Of a stretch of 64,000 nt of DNA, positions 16,370 through 23,579 are shown one piece after another (positions within the stretch are counted from its first letter, which is position 1; each line of letters opens with the position of its first letter). The notes under the pieces are model-generated. The model saw only the letters and a list, made by a program, of their open reading frames with translations, was not told the DNA's origin and searched no databases. The position numbers and the translations under genes are program-made. Source of the stretch: Rhizobiaceae bacterium. Lineage in GTDB: Bacteria; Pseudomonadota; Alphaproteobacteria; Rhizobiales; Rhizobiaceae. The stretch covers positions 159,167 through 223,166 of the forward strand of contig JAHBYV010000005.1 in NCBI GenBank assembly GCA_019635795.1. Reading direction: 5' to 3'.

Positions 16370-16690
16370 ATGCAGCAACTGCCCGATGCGGCCATTGAAT
16401 GGGCCGTGAAGGGAGCCGGTGCGATTGCCGGTTCCGCGATTTCCCTCGCCTATGTTCTGCCGCGTGGGCGGCGGGAGGCCGCTTTGCGCTTTTTCGTCGG
16501 CGTGGCCTGCGGAATGGTGTTTGGCGGAACAGTGGGTGTGAAGCTCGCCGATGAACTTGGCGTCGGCGCTCTGCTCGGCCCCAACGAAATTGTGCTCACA
16601 GGGGCAGCCTTTGCGAGCCTCAGCGCGTGGTGGGCGCTCGGCCTGACGCTTCGCTTCTTTCAGGCAGAAATTGGCAAAAAGGAAGATTGA
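16370..16690 (+). CDS. DUF6107 family small membrane protein in the GTA cluster (g3.5 position)
   Basis: 106 residues with about three hydrophobic segments (GAIAGSAISLAYVL, FFVGVACGMVFGGTVG and FASLSAWWALGLTL), and a charged C-terminus. The start MQQLPDAAIEW was chosen because GAGGA lies about 11 nt upstream. It sits between portal and protease, as the small g3.5 gene does in other GTAs. Function unknown; the membrane segments could suggest an assembly or holin-like role, which is speculation. Confidence 0.8.
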   Translation: MQQLPDAAIEWAVKGAGAIAGSAISLAYVLPRGRREAALRFFVGVACGMVFGGTVGVKLADELGVGALLGPNEIVLTGAAFASLSAWWALGLTLRFFQAEIGKKED

Positions 16691-16693
16691 AAG

Positions 16694-17269
16694 ATGGATA
16701 GTAGGGCTTTGGCGCGCCTGCTGGATACCAAGCGCGCTGACCTCGCACTGGCGCGCGTCGATGAGCAGGGCGAGTTTAGTGGTTATGCGAGCCTGTTTGG
16801 CGAAACCGACCTTGCGCATGATGTGGTTGAACGTGGCGCATTCGCGGAATCGCTTGCAAAGCGCGGCGCGGGTCGGGTCCGCATGTTGTTCCAGCATGAC
16901 CCGAACCAGCCAATCGGTGTGTGGACGCATATCGCAGAAGACGAGCGCGGACTCTTCGTCAAAGGCAGGCTGACACAGGGGGTTGGCCGCGCGGCGGAGG
17001 TCCTGAGCCTCATGCGGGCGGGCGCGCTGGACGGCCTGTCCATCGGCTTTCGCACCGTTCGTGCGTCTCCCGACAAATCAAAAGGTGTGCGCCGGATTCT
17101 TGAGGCCGATCTTTGGGAAATCTCCGTGGTGACTTTCCCCATGCTGCCAAGCGCGCGCGTGTCGGTCATCAAAGCCTGTTCCGGCTCGCGCGATGAAAAA
17201 CAACTGGCTGCGCGCATTCGCTCAGCTTCCCGAATGTTCAACGAAAGGAACGAACATAGATGGCATTGA
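16694..17269 (+). CDS. HK97-family prohead protease (g4)
   Basis: 191 residues. The fold pattern begins with EGEFSGYASLFGETDLAHDVVERGAF-like sequence. Catalytic residues by family are H68 in RMLFQHDPNQPIG and S116 in GLSIGFRT. It cleaves the N-terminal delta domain of the major capsid protein during maturation. It overlaps the capsid gene by 10 nt, consistent with coupled translation. Confidence 0.92.
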   Translation: MDSRALARLLDTKRADLALARVDEQGEFSGYASLFGETDLAHDVVERGAFAESLAKRGAGRVRMLFQHDPNQPIGVWTHIAEDERGLFVKGRLTQGVGRAAEVLSLMRAGALDGLSIGFRTVRASPDKSKGVRRILEADLWEISVVTFPMLPSARVSVIKACSGSRDEKQLAARIRSASRMFNERNEHRWH

Positions 17270-18501
17270 ACCACATGGAACGTGCGCCTGAAAACAAGGG
17301 CGGAGAACTGACAGATGCATTCAGCAGCTTCATGAGCTCGTTTGAAAGCTTCAGGCAGGCAAATGATGAACGGCTGGCCCAACTGGAAACGCGCTCCGGC
17401 GCGGATGTTCTGACGACGGAAAAGGTGGACCGAATTTCGCGTGCACTCGATGAACAAAAGCGCGCCCTGGATGCTTTGGCGATCAAGGGAATGCGCCCTG
17501 GACTTGGCGGGGCAGGGATCGTGCAGCCGGATGAACATAAGGAGGCGTTTGAAGCCTATATGCGTTCTGGCGATGATCGCCAAATTCGGGCGATTGATAC
17601 GAAAGCAATGTCCTACGGCTCCGGTCAGGACGGCGGATACCTCGTGCCAGCCCAGACGGAAGCGGAAGTTGCCAGGCGTCTCGCCGATCTTTCACCCATT
17701 CGCTCGATTGCTTCGGTGCGGCAGGTCTCTGCGGCGGTTCTGAAGAAGCCGTTCGCGGTTGGCGGGCCGTCCGTGGGCTGGGTTTCCGAAACGGCGGCGC
17801 GTCCGCAAACCAACACGCCAACCCTTGCAGAACTGCAATTCCCCACGATGGAGCTTTACGCAATGCCGGCTGCAACGGCTGCGTTGCTTGAAGATTCAGT
17901 CGTCAATCTCGACCAGTGGATCGCCAGCGAGGTGGACGCGGCTTTCGCTGCACAGGAAGGCACAGCTTTCGTCACCGGCGACGGCGTCAACAAGCCGCGC
18001 GGGCTGCTGAATTACGATCAGGTTGCCGAAACGTCGTGGGAATGGGGTAAGGTTGGCTATGTCGCTTCAGGCGTGTCGGGTGCGCTTCCGGCAAGCAACC
18101 CGTCCGACAAGCTGATTGATCTCGTCTATGCGCTGAAGGCAGGCTATCGCCAGAACGCAAGCTGGGTGATGAACCGCAAGACGCAGGCCATGATCCGCAA
18201 GCTGAAGGATGCGGACGGCAATTATCTTTGGGCGCCGCCAGCCGTGGCAGGACAGCGCGCGACATTGCTGGGCTTCCCGCTCGTTGAAGCTGAGGACATG
18301 CCGGACGTGGCGGCAAACAGCGCTTCCATTGCCTTCGGTGATTTCGCCCGAGGTTATCTGATCGTTGACCGCGCCGGCGTGCGCGTGCTGCGCGATCCAT
18401 ATTCTGCCAAGCCGTATGTGCTGTTCTACACAACCAAGCGCGTTGGTGGCGGTGTGCAGGATTTCGACGCGATCAAGCTTATGAAGTTCGCTGCTTCCTG
18501 A
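17260..18501 (+). CDS. GTA major capsid protein, HK97 family (g5)
   Basis: 413 residues. Residues 1 to about 110 form a helical, partly coiled-coil delta domain (FESFRQANDERLAQLETR). The mature shell protein probably begins close to AMSYGSGQDGGYLVPAQTE. HK97 elements include AATAALLEDSVVNLDQWIASEV, EGTAFVTGDGVNKPRGLL and YLIVDRAGVRVLRDPYSAKP near the end. It forms the icosahedral head. A strong terminator follows the stop codon, which may keep capsid mRNA more abundant than the downstream tail message. Confidence 0.95.
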   Translation: MALNHMERAPENKGGELTDAFSSFMSSFESFRQANDERLAQLETRSGADVLTTEKVDRISRALDEQKRALDALAIKGMRPGLGGAGIVQPDEHKEAFEAYMRSGDDRQIRAIDTKAMSYGSGQDGGYLVPAQTEAEVARRLADLSPIRSIASVRQVSAAVLKKPFAVGGPSVGWVSETAARPQTNTPTLAELQFPTMELYAMPAATAALLEDSVVNLDQWIASEVDAAFAAQEGTAFVTGDGVNKPRGLLNYDQVAETSWEWGKVGYVASGVSGALPASNPSDKLIDLVYALKAGYRQNASWVMNRKTQAMIRKLKDADGNYLWAPPAVAGQRATLLGFPLVEAEDMPDVAANSASIAFGDFARGYLIVDRAGVRVLRDPYSAKPYVLFYTTKRVGGGVQDFDAIKLMKFAAS

Positions 18502-18528
18502 CGGTTCATCTTCTCCGTCAGGCTCCGT

Positions 18529-18567
18529 GCGGCCCCGGAGTGCACATCCGGGGTCGCTTTATTTTTC
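18529..18567 (+). terminator. Intrinsic terminator after the major capsid gene
   Basis: GCGGCCCCGGA (18529-18539) pairs with TCCGGGGTCGC (18547-18557) with one G-U pair, 7-nt loop, followed by TTTATTTTTC. It lies within the GTA cluster between capsid and connector genes. It should stop most transcripts unless polymerase is made termination-resistant, for example by the GafZ-like protein. Confidence 0.88.
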
Positions 18568-18576
18568 AAAAGATGC

Positions 18577-19155
18577 GTGGTGATCGTGACCCTAATTCGA
18601 ACCAGCGAACCGGGTGCAGAACCCGTAACAATCACAGAACTCAAACAATATTTGCGGCTCGGTCATTCCAGCGAGGATGAGTTGCTGATGGGCCTCATAA
18701 GCGCTGCCCGAGAGGATCTGGAGCGCTCCACCGGGCTTGCCCTTATCGAGCAGAATTGGCGGTTGGTGCTGGATGACTTGCCTGCCGATGGAATTATCAG
18801 GCTTGGACGGCGCCCTGTCCGTGAGGTGACTGCGGTCACGATGTATGACGCGACGGGCGAACCTGAGGCGCTTGCATCAACACGGTACCAGCTTGATGCC
18901 TATTCCCAACCGGCGCGCTTGCTTGTGAAGGACGGGCCGCAAGACCTGCGGCCAATGAACGGCATCGAGGTGGATTTCACCTGCGGCTACGGCGAGGCGG
19001 GGCCGGACGTACCGGACATACTGCGCCGGGCCATTATCCAGCTTGCTGCGCATTGGTACGAGTTCCGTTCAAGCTATGGTCCTGCCGATCAGCCGGTTTC
19101 TTATCCGGCGGGATATGAACGCATGATTTCGAGCTATGTGGAAAGGCGTCTGTAA
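18577..19155 (+). CDS. GTA head-tail connector protein (g6)
   Basis: 192 residues from a GTG start. Family pattern: EPVTITELKQYLRLGHSSEDELLM, then LISAAREDLERSTGLALIEQNW and the C-terminal LRRAIIQLAAHWYEFRSSYG, as in phiE125 gp8-type connectors. It forms the adaptor ring under the portal. It starts only 10 nt after the capsid terminator. Its TAA overlaps the next ATG (TAATG). Confidence 0.9.
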   Translation: MVIVTLIRTSEPGAEPVTITELKQYLRLGHSSEDELLMGLISAAREDLERSTGLALIEQNWRLVLDDLPADGIIRLGRRPVREVTAVTMYDATGEPEALASTRYQLDAYSQPARLLVKDGPQDLRPMNGIEVDFTCGYGEAGPDVPDILRRAIIQLAAHWYEFRSSYGPADQPVSYPAGYERMISSYVERRL

Positions 19156-19490
19156 TGGCGACATTGAACATTGATCCGGGCGAATTTCGCGCTGGGCTTT
19201 CGCTACAGGAATGCCGCACGATCTATGATGAAACGGGCGGGCATTCCGAAGAATGGATCGAGACTGACAGGGTTTTTGGTAAGATCGAGCCTTTGAACGC
19301 CAGCGCTGATTTTGTGGCAGACCAGACCGTGGAGACAGTGACCCACAGAATTTACCTTAGATGGCAATCAGGCTTGGCCAGCGGAATGAGATTGGTCAAA
19401 GATGACCGCAAATTCGAGGTCTCAACCGTGCACGACCCGGATGAAACCGGCCGCTATCTGGTCTGCGGAGCGATGGAGAAAGGCGTTTGA
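19155..19490 (+). CDS. GTA head closure / head-tail adaptor protein (g7)
   Basis: 111 residues with the SPP1 gp16-like adaptor pattern: CRTIYDETGGHSEEWIETDRVFGKIEPL and VETVTHRIYLRWQSGLASGMRLV, then a short beta-rich end. It closes the head below the connector ring. The start shares an A with the preceding stop codon. Its stop overlaps the start of the 53-residue ORF that follows. Confidence 0.88.
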   Translation: MATLNIDPGEFRAGLSLQECRTIYDETGGHSEEWIETDRVFGKIEPLNASADFVADQTVETVTHRIYLRWQSGLASGMRLVKDDRKFEVSTVHDPDETGRYLVCGAMEKGV

Positions 19491-19648
19491 AGCTTTCCGT
19501 CAAACTGACCATGCAAGGTTTGATCCGTGCCTTGCGCGGATACGGACATGACCTTGCAGAAGACATTGAACAAGGGCAGGTTCAGGTAAAGCCGCAAAAG
19601 CGCGAGCGCGCTGCTGCAAGGGGAGGGGCGGATGGCAGCAGCGATTGA
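19487..19648 (+). CDS. Small GTA-cluster ORF of 53 residues
   Basis: TTG-initiated frame starting MKLSVKLTMQGLIRALRGYG and ending GGADGSSD, basic and helical with no cysteine. The TTG overlaps the stop of the head-closure gene (TTGA) and has GGAG 8 nt upstream. The frame ends inside the DUF3168 gene (17-nt overlap). The tight TTGA coupling also occurs at 20869 in this cluster, which supports a real gene. An internal ATG at 19511 would give 45 residues. Function unknown. Confidence 0.6.
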   Translation: MKLSVKLTMQGLIRALRGYGHDLAEDIEQGQVQVKPQKRERAAARGGADGSSD

Positions 19649-20036
19649 GTTGCAGAAGGCGATTTTCTCGGCCCTGCAATCGGATGAAGAATTGATCGCC
19701 GCGCTTGGCGGGACAAAAATCTACGATCACACCAAGTCAGATGTGGCGTTTCCCTATATCACCTTCGGGCGTACGAGCGTTTATGACTGGAGTACCGGTA
19801 CCGAAATTGGAACCGAGCACCTGTTCACGATTCACGTATGGTCGAAAGCAAAAGGCAAGAAAGAGACACTGGATATCATGCAGCGACTGGAAGCAATCCT
19901 GCATGACCAACCGCTTGCCATGACCGGTTACCGGCTCGTCAATCTGCGGCAGGAGTTCGGCGAGACACGCTTCGATGAGGACCAATCCGTCTATCACGGC
20001 CTGCTTCGCTACAGGGCGTTAGTGGAAGCCGACTGA
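19632..20036 (+). CDS. DUF3168 tail-completion protein of the GTA (g8)
   Basis: 134 residues. DUF3168 pattern: AIELQKAIFSALQSDEELIAAL, YDHTKSDVAFPYITFG, then HVWSKAKGKKETLDIMQRLEAIL. Proteins of this family terminate the tail tube at the head side. GGGAGGGGCGG lies before the ATG. The following 87 nt to the tail tube gene contain a small hairpin without a U-run. Confidence 0.9.
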   Translation: MAAAIELQKAIFSALQSDEELIAALGGTKIYDHTKSDVAFPYITFGRTSVYDWSTGTEIGTEHLFTIHVWSKAKGKKETLDIMQRLEAILHDQPLAMTGYRLVNLRQEFGETRFDEDQSVYHGLLRYRALVEAD

Positions 20037-20123
20037 CCTGATTTTCAAATCCCGTTGTGAGTTGCGCTTCTGACCCGCCGGGTCAGGGAATGCGCGCGAT
20101 TGCCTATAAAAGGAGTACCTCCA

Positions 20124-20540
20124 TTGGGTGCACAGAAAGGAAAGGACCTTCTGTTGAAGGTCGATCTGGGCGGCGTTGGCGGCTTTGCCACCGTTGCAGG
20201 ATTACGCACCAAGAAAATTGCGTTCAACAGCCAGACTGTCGATGTGACCGATCAGGACTCGGCTGGCCGTTGGCGAGAGCTATTGGCCGGAACGGGAGTT
20301 CAGCGCGCTTCAATCAGCGGCGCTGGCATTTTCAAGGATGCGCAATCCGATGCTCGCGTCCGTGAATTATTCTTCGCGGGGAGTATTGTGAGCTGGCAAT
20401 TCTCGATCCCGGATTTCGGCACGGTTCAAGGTCCGTTCCAGATTACTGCACTGGAATATTCGGGGAGCTATGACGGTGAGGTTGTGTTCGACATCGGCAT
20501 GGAGTCGGCAGGCCAGATCAGCTTTGCGGTGTCCGCATGA
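20124..20540 (+). CDS. GTA major tail (tube) protein, TP901-1 family (g9)
   Basis: 138 residues. A TTG start is chosen because AAGGAG sits 8 nt upstream; a TTG at 20100 is in frame but lacks a ribosome-binding site. Pattern: GAQKGKDLLLKVDLGGVGGFATVAGLRTKK near the start and SGSYDGEVVFDIGMESAGQISF at the end, typical of phage major tail protein TP901-1. It polymerises into the tail tube. It overlaps the next gene by ATGA. Confidence 0.92.
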   Translation: MGAQKGKDLLLKVDLGGVGGFATVAGLRTKKIAFNSQTVDVTDQDSAGRWRELLAGTGVQRASISGAGIFKDAQSDARVRELFFAGSIVSWQFSIPDFGTVQGPFQITALEYSGSYDGEVVFDIGMESAGQISFAVSA

Positions 20541-20872
20541 GCGTCAATCGCAGGCGCGGTGAAGTTGAGGCGATACTTGATGGAAAGCCGCGCACCCTTT
20601 GCCTTACGCTTGGAGCACTGGCCGAGCTGGAAGATGCTTTCGCCGCAGATGACCTTGGCGCGTTGGTCGAGCGCTTCGCCAGCGGTCGGCTCAGCGCCCG
20701 CGATATTATGCGGATAATCGGGGCAGGGCTGCGAGGCGCGGGCACGCAGGTAACCGACGACGATGTCGCTGCTATGCAAGTCGAAGGCGGAGCAAGCGCC
20801 TATGCGGCCATCGTGTCGGAGCTTCTGACAGCAACCTTCGGCGGCAGGGAGCCTCAACAGCCAAACCCTTGA
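20537..20872 (+). CDS. GTA tail assembly chaperone-like protein (g10)
   Basis: 111 residues: NRRRGEVEAILDGKPRTLCLTLGALAELEDAF, then LSARDIMRIIGAGLRGAG, the pattern of the family annotated as gene transfer agent family protein (GTA-gp10). It corresponds to gpG-type tail chaperones that load the tape measure protein. It overlaps both neighbours by 4 nt (ATGA and TTGA). Confidence 0.88.
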   Translation: MSVNRRRGEVEAILDGKPRTLCLTLGALAELEDAFAADDLGALVERFASGRLSARDIMRIIGAGLRGAGTQVTDDDVAAMQVEGGASAYAAIVSELLTATFGGREPQQPNP

Positions 20873-21087
20873 AGGCCGCAGCGGGCGGTTCACATCCCTT
20901 TCCATGGGATGATGCGATTGCCATCGGCCTTGGCCTGCTGCGGCTTTCACCAGCGCAATTCTGGGCGATGACGCCACGCGAATTTGAGCGCGCATCCAGC
21001 GTGCTGCGTCCGGCGCGCAAAAATGCCCCCTCGCGACAGGAGCTTGAGGCGCTTGTCGTCCTGTTCCCCGACAAGGAGATGCAATGA
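20869..21087 (+). CDS. Phage tail assembly chaperone (g10.1)
   Basis: 72 residues from a TTG start overlapping the preceding stop. Contains HPFPWDDAIAIGLGLLRLSPAQFWAMTPREFERAS, the hallmark of the small GTA tail chaperone family. It probably acts with the preceding protein on the tape measure. It overlaps the tape measure gene by ATGA. Confidence 0.85.
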   Translation: MKAAAGGSHPFPWDDAIAIGLGLLRLSPAQFWAMTPREFERASSVLRPARKNAPSRQELEALVVLFPDKEMQ

Positions 21088-21626
21088 ACGGCGAAAAAAT
21101 GAGCGTCGCGATTGAGGCCGATACCAGCGGCTTTCAATCGGCGCTGGAAAGCCTGCAATCGAGCGCAGACAAATTTGGCACGCAGCTGTCCAAGGGTCTC
21201 GCCAGCGCGGTCGTCAGCGGCAAAGAGCTGGATGATGTTATTCGCCAGATTGGCATGAACATGGCGACAACCGCGCTGAACAATGGATTGAAGCCGCTAG
21301 GCAATGTCGCAAGCACAATGTTCTCTAGCCTTCTCGGCGGCGGAACGCCCGTTACTCCATTTGCAACGGGCGGTGTAGTTTCTTCACCAACCTACTTCCC
21401 GATGGGTGGGGGAACGGGGCTGATGGGCGAGGCCGGCGCAGAAGCAATCATGCCATTACAGCGCACGGCGGACGGGAAGCTGGGCGTTGCTGCAAGCGGG
21501 GGCGGCTCGCCGGTCAATGTCGTTTTCAATGTCAGCACGCAGGACGCATCGTCTTTCCGCAAGTCCGAAGCACAACTCACCGGAATGCTGGCGCGCGCAG
21601 TGCGCCGAGGCACCCGCACATTCTAA
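21084..21626 (+). CDS. GTA tail tape measure protein (g11), short form
   Basis: 180 residues. N-terminal helical part (TSGFQSALESLQSSADKFG), a hydrophobic middle (MNMATTALNNGLKPLGNVAS), then a Gly-rich segment with FATGGVVSSPTYFPMGGGTGLMGEAGAEAIMPL, the conserved end of lambda-type tape measure proteins. It sets tail length. At 180 residues it is much shorter than normal siphophage tape measures and, from memory, somewhat shorter than the Rhodobacter GTA one, implying a very short tail. Confidence 0.88.
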   Translation: MNGEKMSVAIEADTSGFQSALESLQSSADKFGTQLSKGLASAVVSGKELDDVIRQIGMNMATTALNNGLKPLGNVASTMFSSLLGGGTPVTPFATGGVVSSPTYFPMGGGTGLMGEAGAEAIMPLQRTADGKLGVAASGGGSPVNVVFNVSTQDASSFRKSEAQLTGMLARAVRRGTRTF

Positions 21627-21635
21627 AGGTGGACG

Positions 21636-22277
21636 ATGAGCGAATTGTCAGAATTTCACGATGTGCGCTTTCCGCTATCCGTTGCCTTCGGCGCTACGGG
21701 CGGGCCGGAACGGCGTAACGAAATCATATCTCTTACATCAGGTCGCGAAAAGCGGAATGCGCGCACAGCCCATTCGCGCAGGCGATATGATGCTGGCACC
21801 GGCGTTAGATCACTGGCCGACCTTTATGAGGTCATTTCATTTTTTGAAGCGCGCCGCGGGTCGTTGCACGGCTTTCGCTTTCGAGACCCCTTTGACATGA
21901 AGTCATGCCAGCCAGATCAGGCTGTCAATGCCGCAGATCAATCATTGGGGTCGGGCGACGGCACGAAGCGGCGCTTTTCGCTTTGCAAGACATATGGATC
22001 CGGTGCGCAGGCTTACATGCGCCCAATCCGCAAGCCGCTCCTGTCCACTCTGGTGGTTGCCATCAATGGCGTCACGGCCAACACATGGGAGTTCGATGAC
22101 GACACAGGCGACATTGTGTTCGCGCCTGGTTCGGTGCCGCCCGGCGGCGCTCAAGTGACAGCAGGCTATGAATTCGATGTGCCTGTGCGCTTTGACACGG
22201 ACAGCCTTTCGGCAAGCCTGACTGCCTTCAAAGCCGGACAGTTTCCAGCAATTCCACTTCTTGAGGTGAGGCTTTGA
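21636..22277 (+). CDS. DUF2460 / TIGR02217 distal tail protein of the GTA (g12)
   Basis: 213 residues. Pattern: FPLSVAFGATGGPERRNEIISLTSGREKRN, YEVISFFEARRGSLHGFRFRDPFD and ITGGYEFDVPVRFD-like TAGYEFDVPVRFDTD. This is the distal tail protein that begins the baseplate. AAAGGTGG lies before the ATG. It overlaps the next gene by 4 nt. Confidence 0.92.
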   Translation: MSELSEFHDVRFPLSVAFGATGGPERRNEIISLTSGREKRNARTAHSRRRYDAGTGVRSLADLYEVISFFEARRGSLHGFRFRDPFDMKSCQPDQAVNAADQSLGSGDGTKRRFSLCKTYGSGAQAYMRPIRKPLLSTLVVAINGVTANTWEFDDDTGDIVFAPGSVPPGGAQVTAGYEFDVPVRFDTDSLSASLTAFKAGQFPAIPLLEVRL

Positions 22278-23155
22278 GTTATCCGCAACAATTGGTGGAC
22301 CATCTGGGACAAACGGTGACGACCGTGTGCCGCTGCTGGCTTCTGCGACGTCGGGATGGTGTTGTAACTGGCTTCACCGACCATGACATGGCTTTGACAG
22401 TGAAGGATGTGGTGTGCGAGTCGGAAAGCGGCTTCACCGCCAGTGAGGCCAAGCAGGGTCTCGGACTGCAAGTAGATTCGATCGATGTGGAAGGTGCGCT
22501 TTCCTCAGCCAGTATAACAGATGAGGACATTGCACTCGGGCACCTTGATGGCGCGGCTGTTGATACGTTCCTCGTAAACTGGCGCAATCCTGAGCAATAT
22601 TCGCACATCGCATCCGCCATCGTAGGCAAGATAAAGCGAAGCGATGGCCGATTTGTTGCAGAACTTGAAAACCGACTGCGCGCGCTCGACCAACCCAATG
22701 GCCGGTTTGTTCTGCGAAACTGCGACGCTGAGCTTGGCGACACGCGCTGCAAGTTCGCGCTTGGGCCTTCACACAAGAGCACCGGAACGGTCGCCGGGGT
22801 CCGTAACTGTTCAACGATCACGGCCGCAGGGCTTTCTGCATTCGATGCCGGCTTGTACGACAACGGACTGCTCGAATGGACGTCCGGTAAGCTGGCAGGC
22901 CAGACGGTCAGGGTGGCCCATCATTCCAGACAGGGCAGCACGGTGGTGCTGAATCTTGCTGCCGGATCGGTTCAACCAGAAATTGGTGATGCGTTTGCCC
23001 TCACCGCAGGCTGTGACAAGACCTTTGAAACGTGCCGGGTACGGTTCGGCAACACATTGAATTTTCGGGGATTTCCACATCTGCCAGGCAATGACCACGC
23101 CTACTCCTATGCCACCGCCAACGGAGTTTTCGATGGAGGTCCGCTGGTCACATGA
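22274..23155 (+). CDS. DUF2163 / BR0599-family tail hub protein (g13)
   Basis: 293 residues. Contains CRCWLLRRRDGVVTGFTDHDMALTV near the start, a central NCDAELGDTRCKF cysteine-bearing segment, and the C-terminal CDKTFETCRVRFGNTLNFRGFPHLPG. The family is named phage BR0599 after a Brucella gene. In the Rhodobacter GTA the equivalent protein is part of the baseplate hub and carries an iron-sulfur cluster by conserved cysteines. It overlaps both neighbours by 4 nt. Confidence 0.92.
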   Translation: MSYPQQLVDHLGQTVTTVCRCWLLRRRDGVVTGFTDHDMALTVKDVVCESESGFTASEAKQGLGLQVDSIDVEGALSSASITDEDIALGHLDGAAVDTFLVNWRNPEQYSHIASAIVGKIKRSDGRFVAELENRLRALDQPNGRFVLRNCDAELGDTRCKFALGPSHKSTGTVAGVRNCSTITAAGLSAFDAGLYDNGLLEWTSGKLAGQTVRVAHHSRQGSTVVLNLAAGSVQPEIGDAFALTAGCDKTFETCRVRFGNTLNFRGFPHLPGNDHAYSYATANGVFDGGPLVT

Positions 23156-23574
23156 TCGCCGAACGTATCGTTGAGGAAGCCTTGAGCTGGGTAGGCACAC
23201 CCTACCGGCACCAGGGCTCGCGCAAACATGTCGGTTGCGATTGCCTAGGGCTGGTTCGCGGCGTTTGGCGTGAGGTTTACGGGCGCGACGCGGAGCAGCC
23301 CGGACCTTATGCGCCGGATTGGGCGGAAGCAGGTGGCATTGAAACCATGCTTGAAGCTGCAATGCGGCACTGCATCACGCGCACAGGTCAACCGCAGGCG
23401 GGCGATCTGATCCTGTTTCGATGGCGCCCCAATCTGCCCGCAAAACATGCGGGCATCCTCGTATCGTCCGACAAGTTCATCCACGCATATCAGGGACACG
23501 CCGTAACCGTCTCCTCGCTGGTTCCGCAATGGAGACAGCGAATTGCAGGCGCATTTCAGTTCCCGGAAAGCTGA
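23152..23574 (+). CDS. NlpC/P60-type peptidase of the GTA tail (g14)
   Basis: 140 residues. NlpC/P60 fold with SWVGTPYRHQGSRKHVGCDCLGLV (nucleophile C31) and KHAGILVS (catalytic His about 99). It should cut peptide bridges in the recipient's murein as the tail penetrates. It lies between the hub and the tail-tip giant and overlaps the hub gene by 4 nt. Confidence 0.92.
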   Translation: MIAERIVEEALSWVGTPYRHQGSRKHVGCDCLGLVRGVWREVYGRDAEQPGPYAPDWAEAGGIETMLEAAMRHCITRTGQPQAGDLILFRWRPNLPAKHAGILVSSDKFIHAYQGHAVTVSSLVPQWRQRIAGAFQFPES

Positions 23575-23579
23575 TCCAG

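Noticed and set aside
20071-20085. Hairpin TGACCC-GCC-GGGTCA as a third intra-cluster terminator
   Set aside because: It is not followed by a U-run; it may be a chance or regulatory dyad.
23421-23579. N-terminal extension of the tail-tip protein
   Set aside because: It lies within the NlpC/P60 gene; the ATG at 23580 has GGAAAG upstream and gives the family-typical N-terminus.
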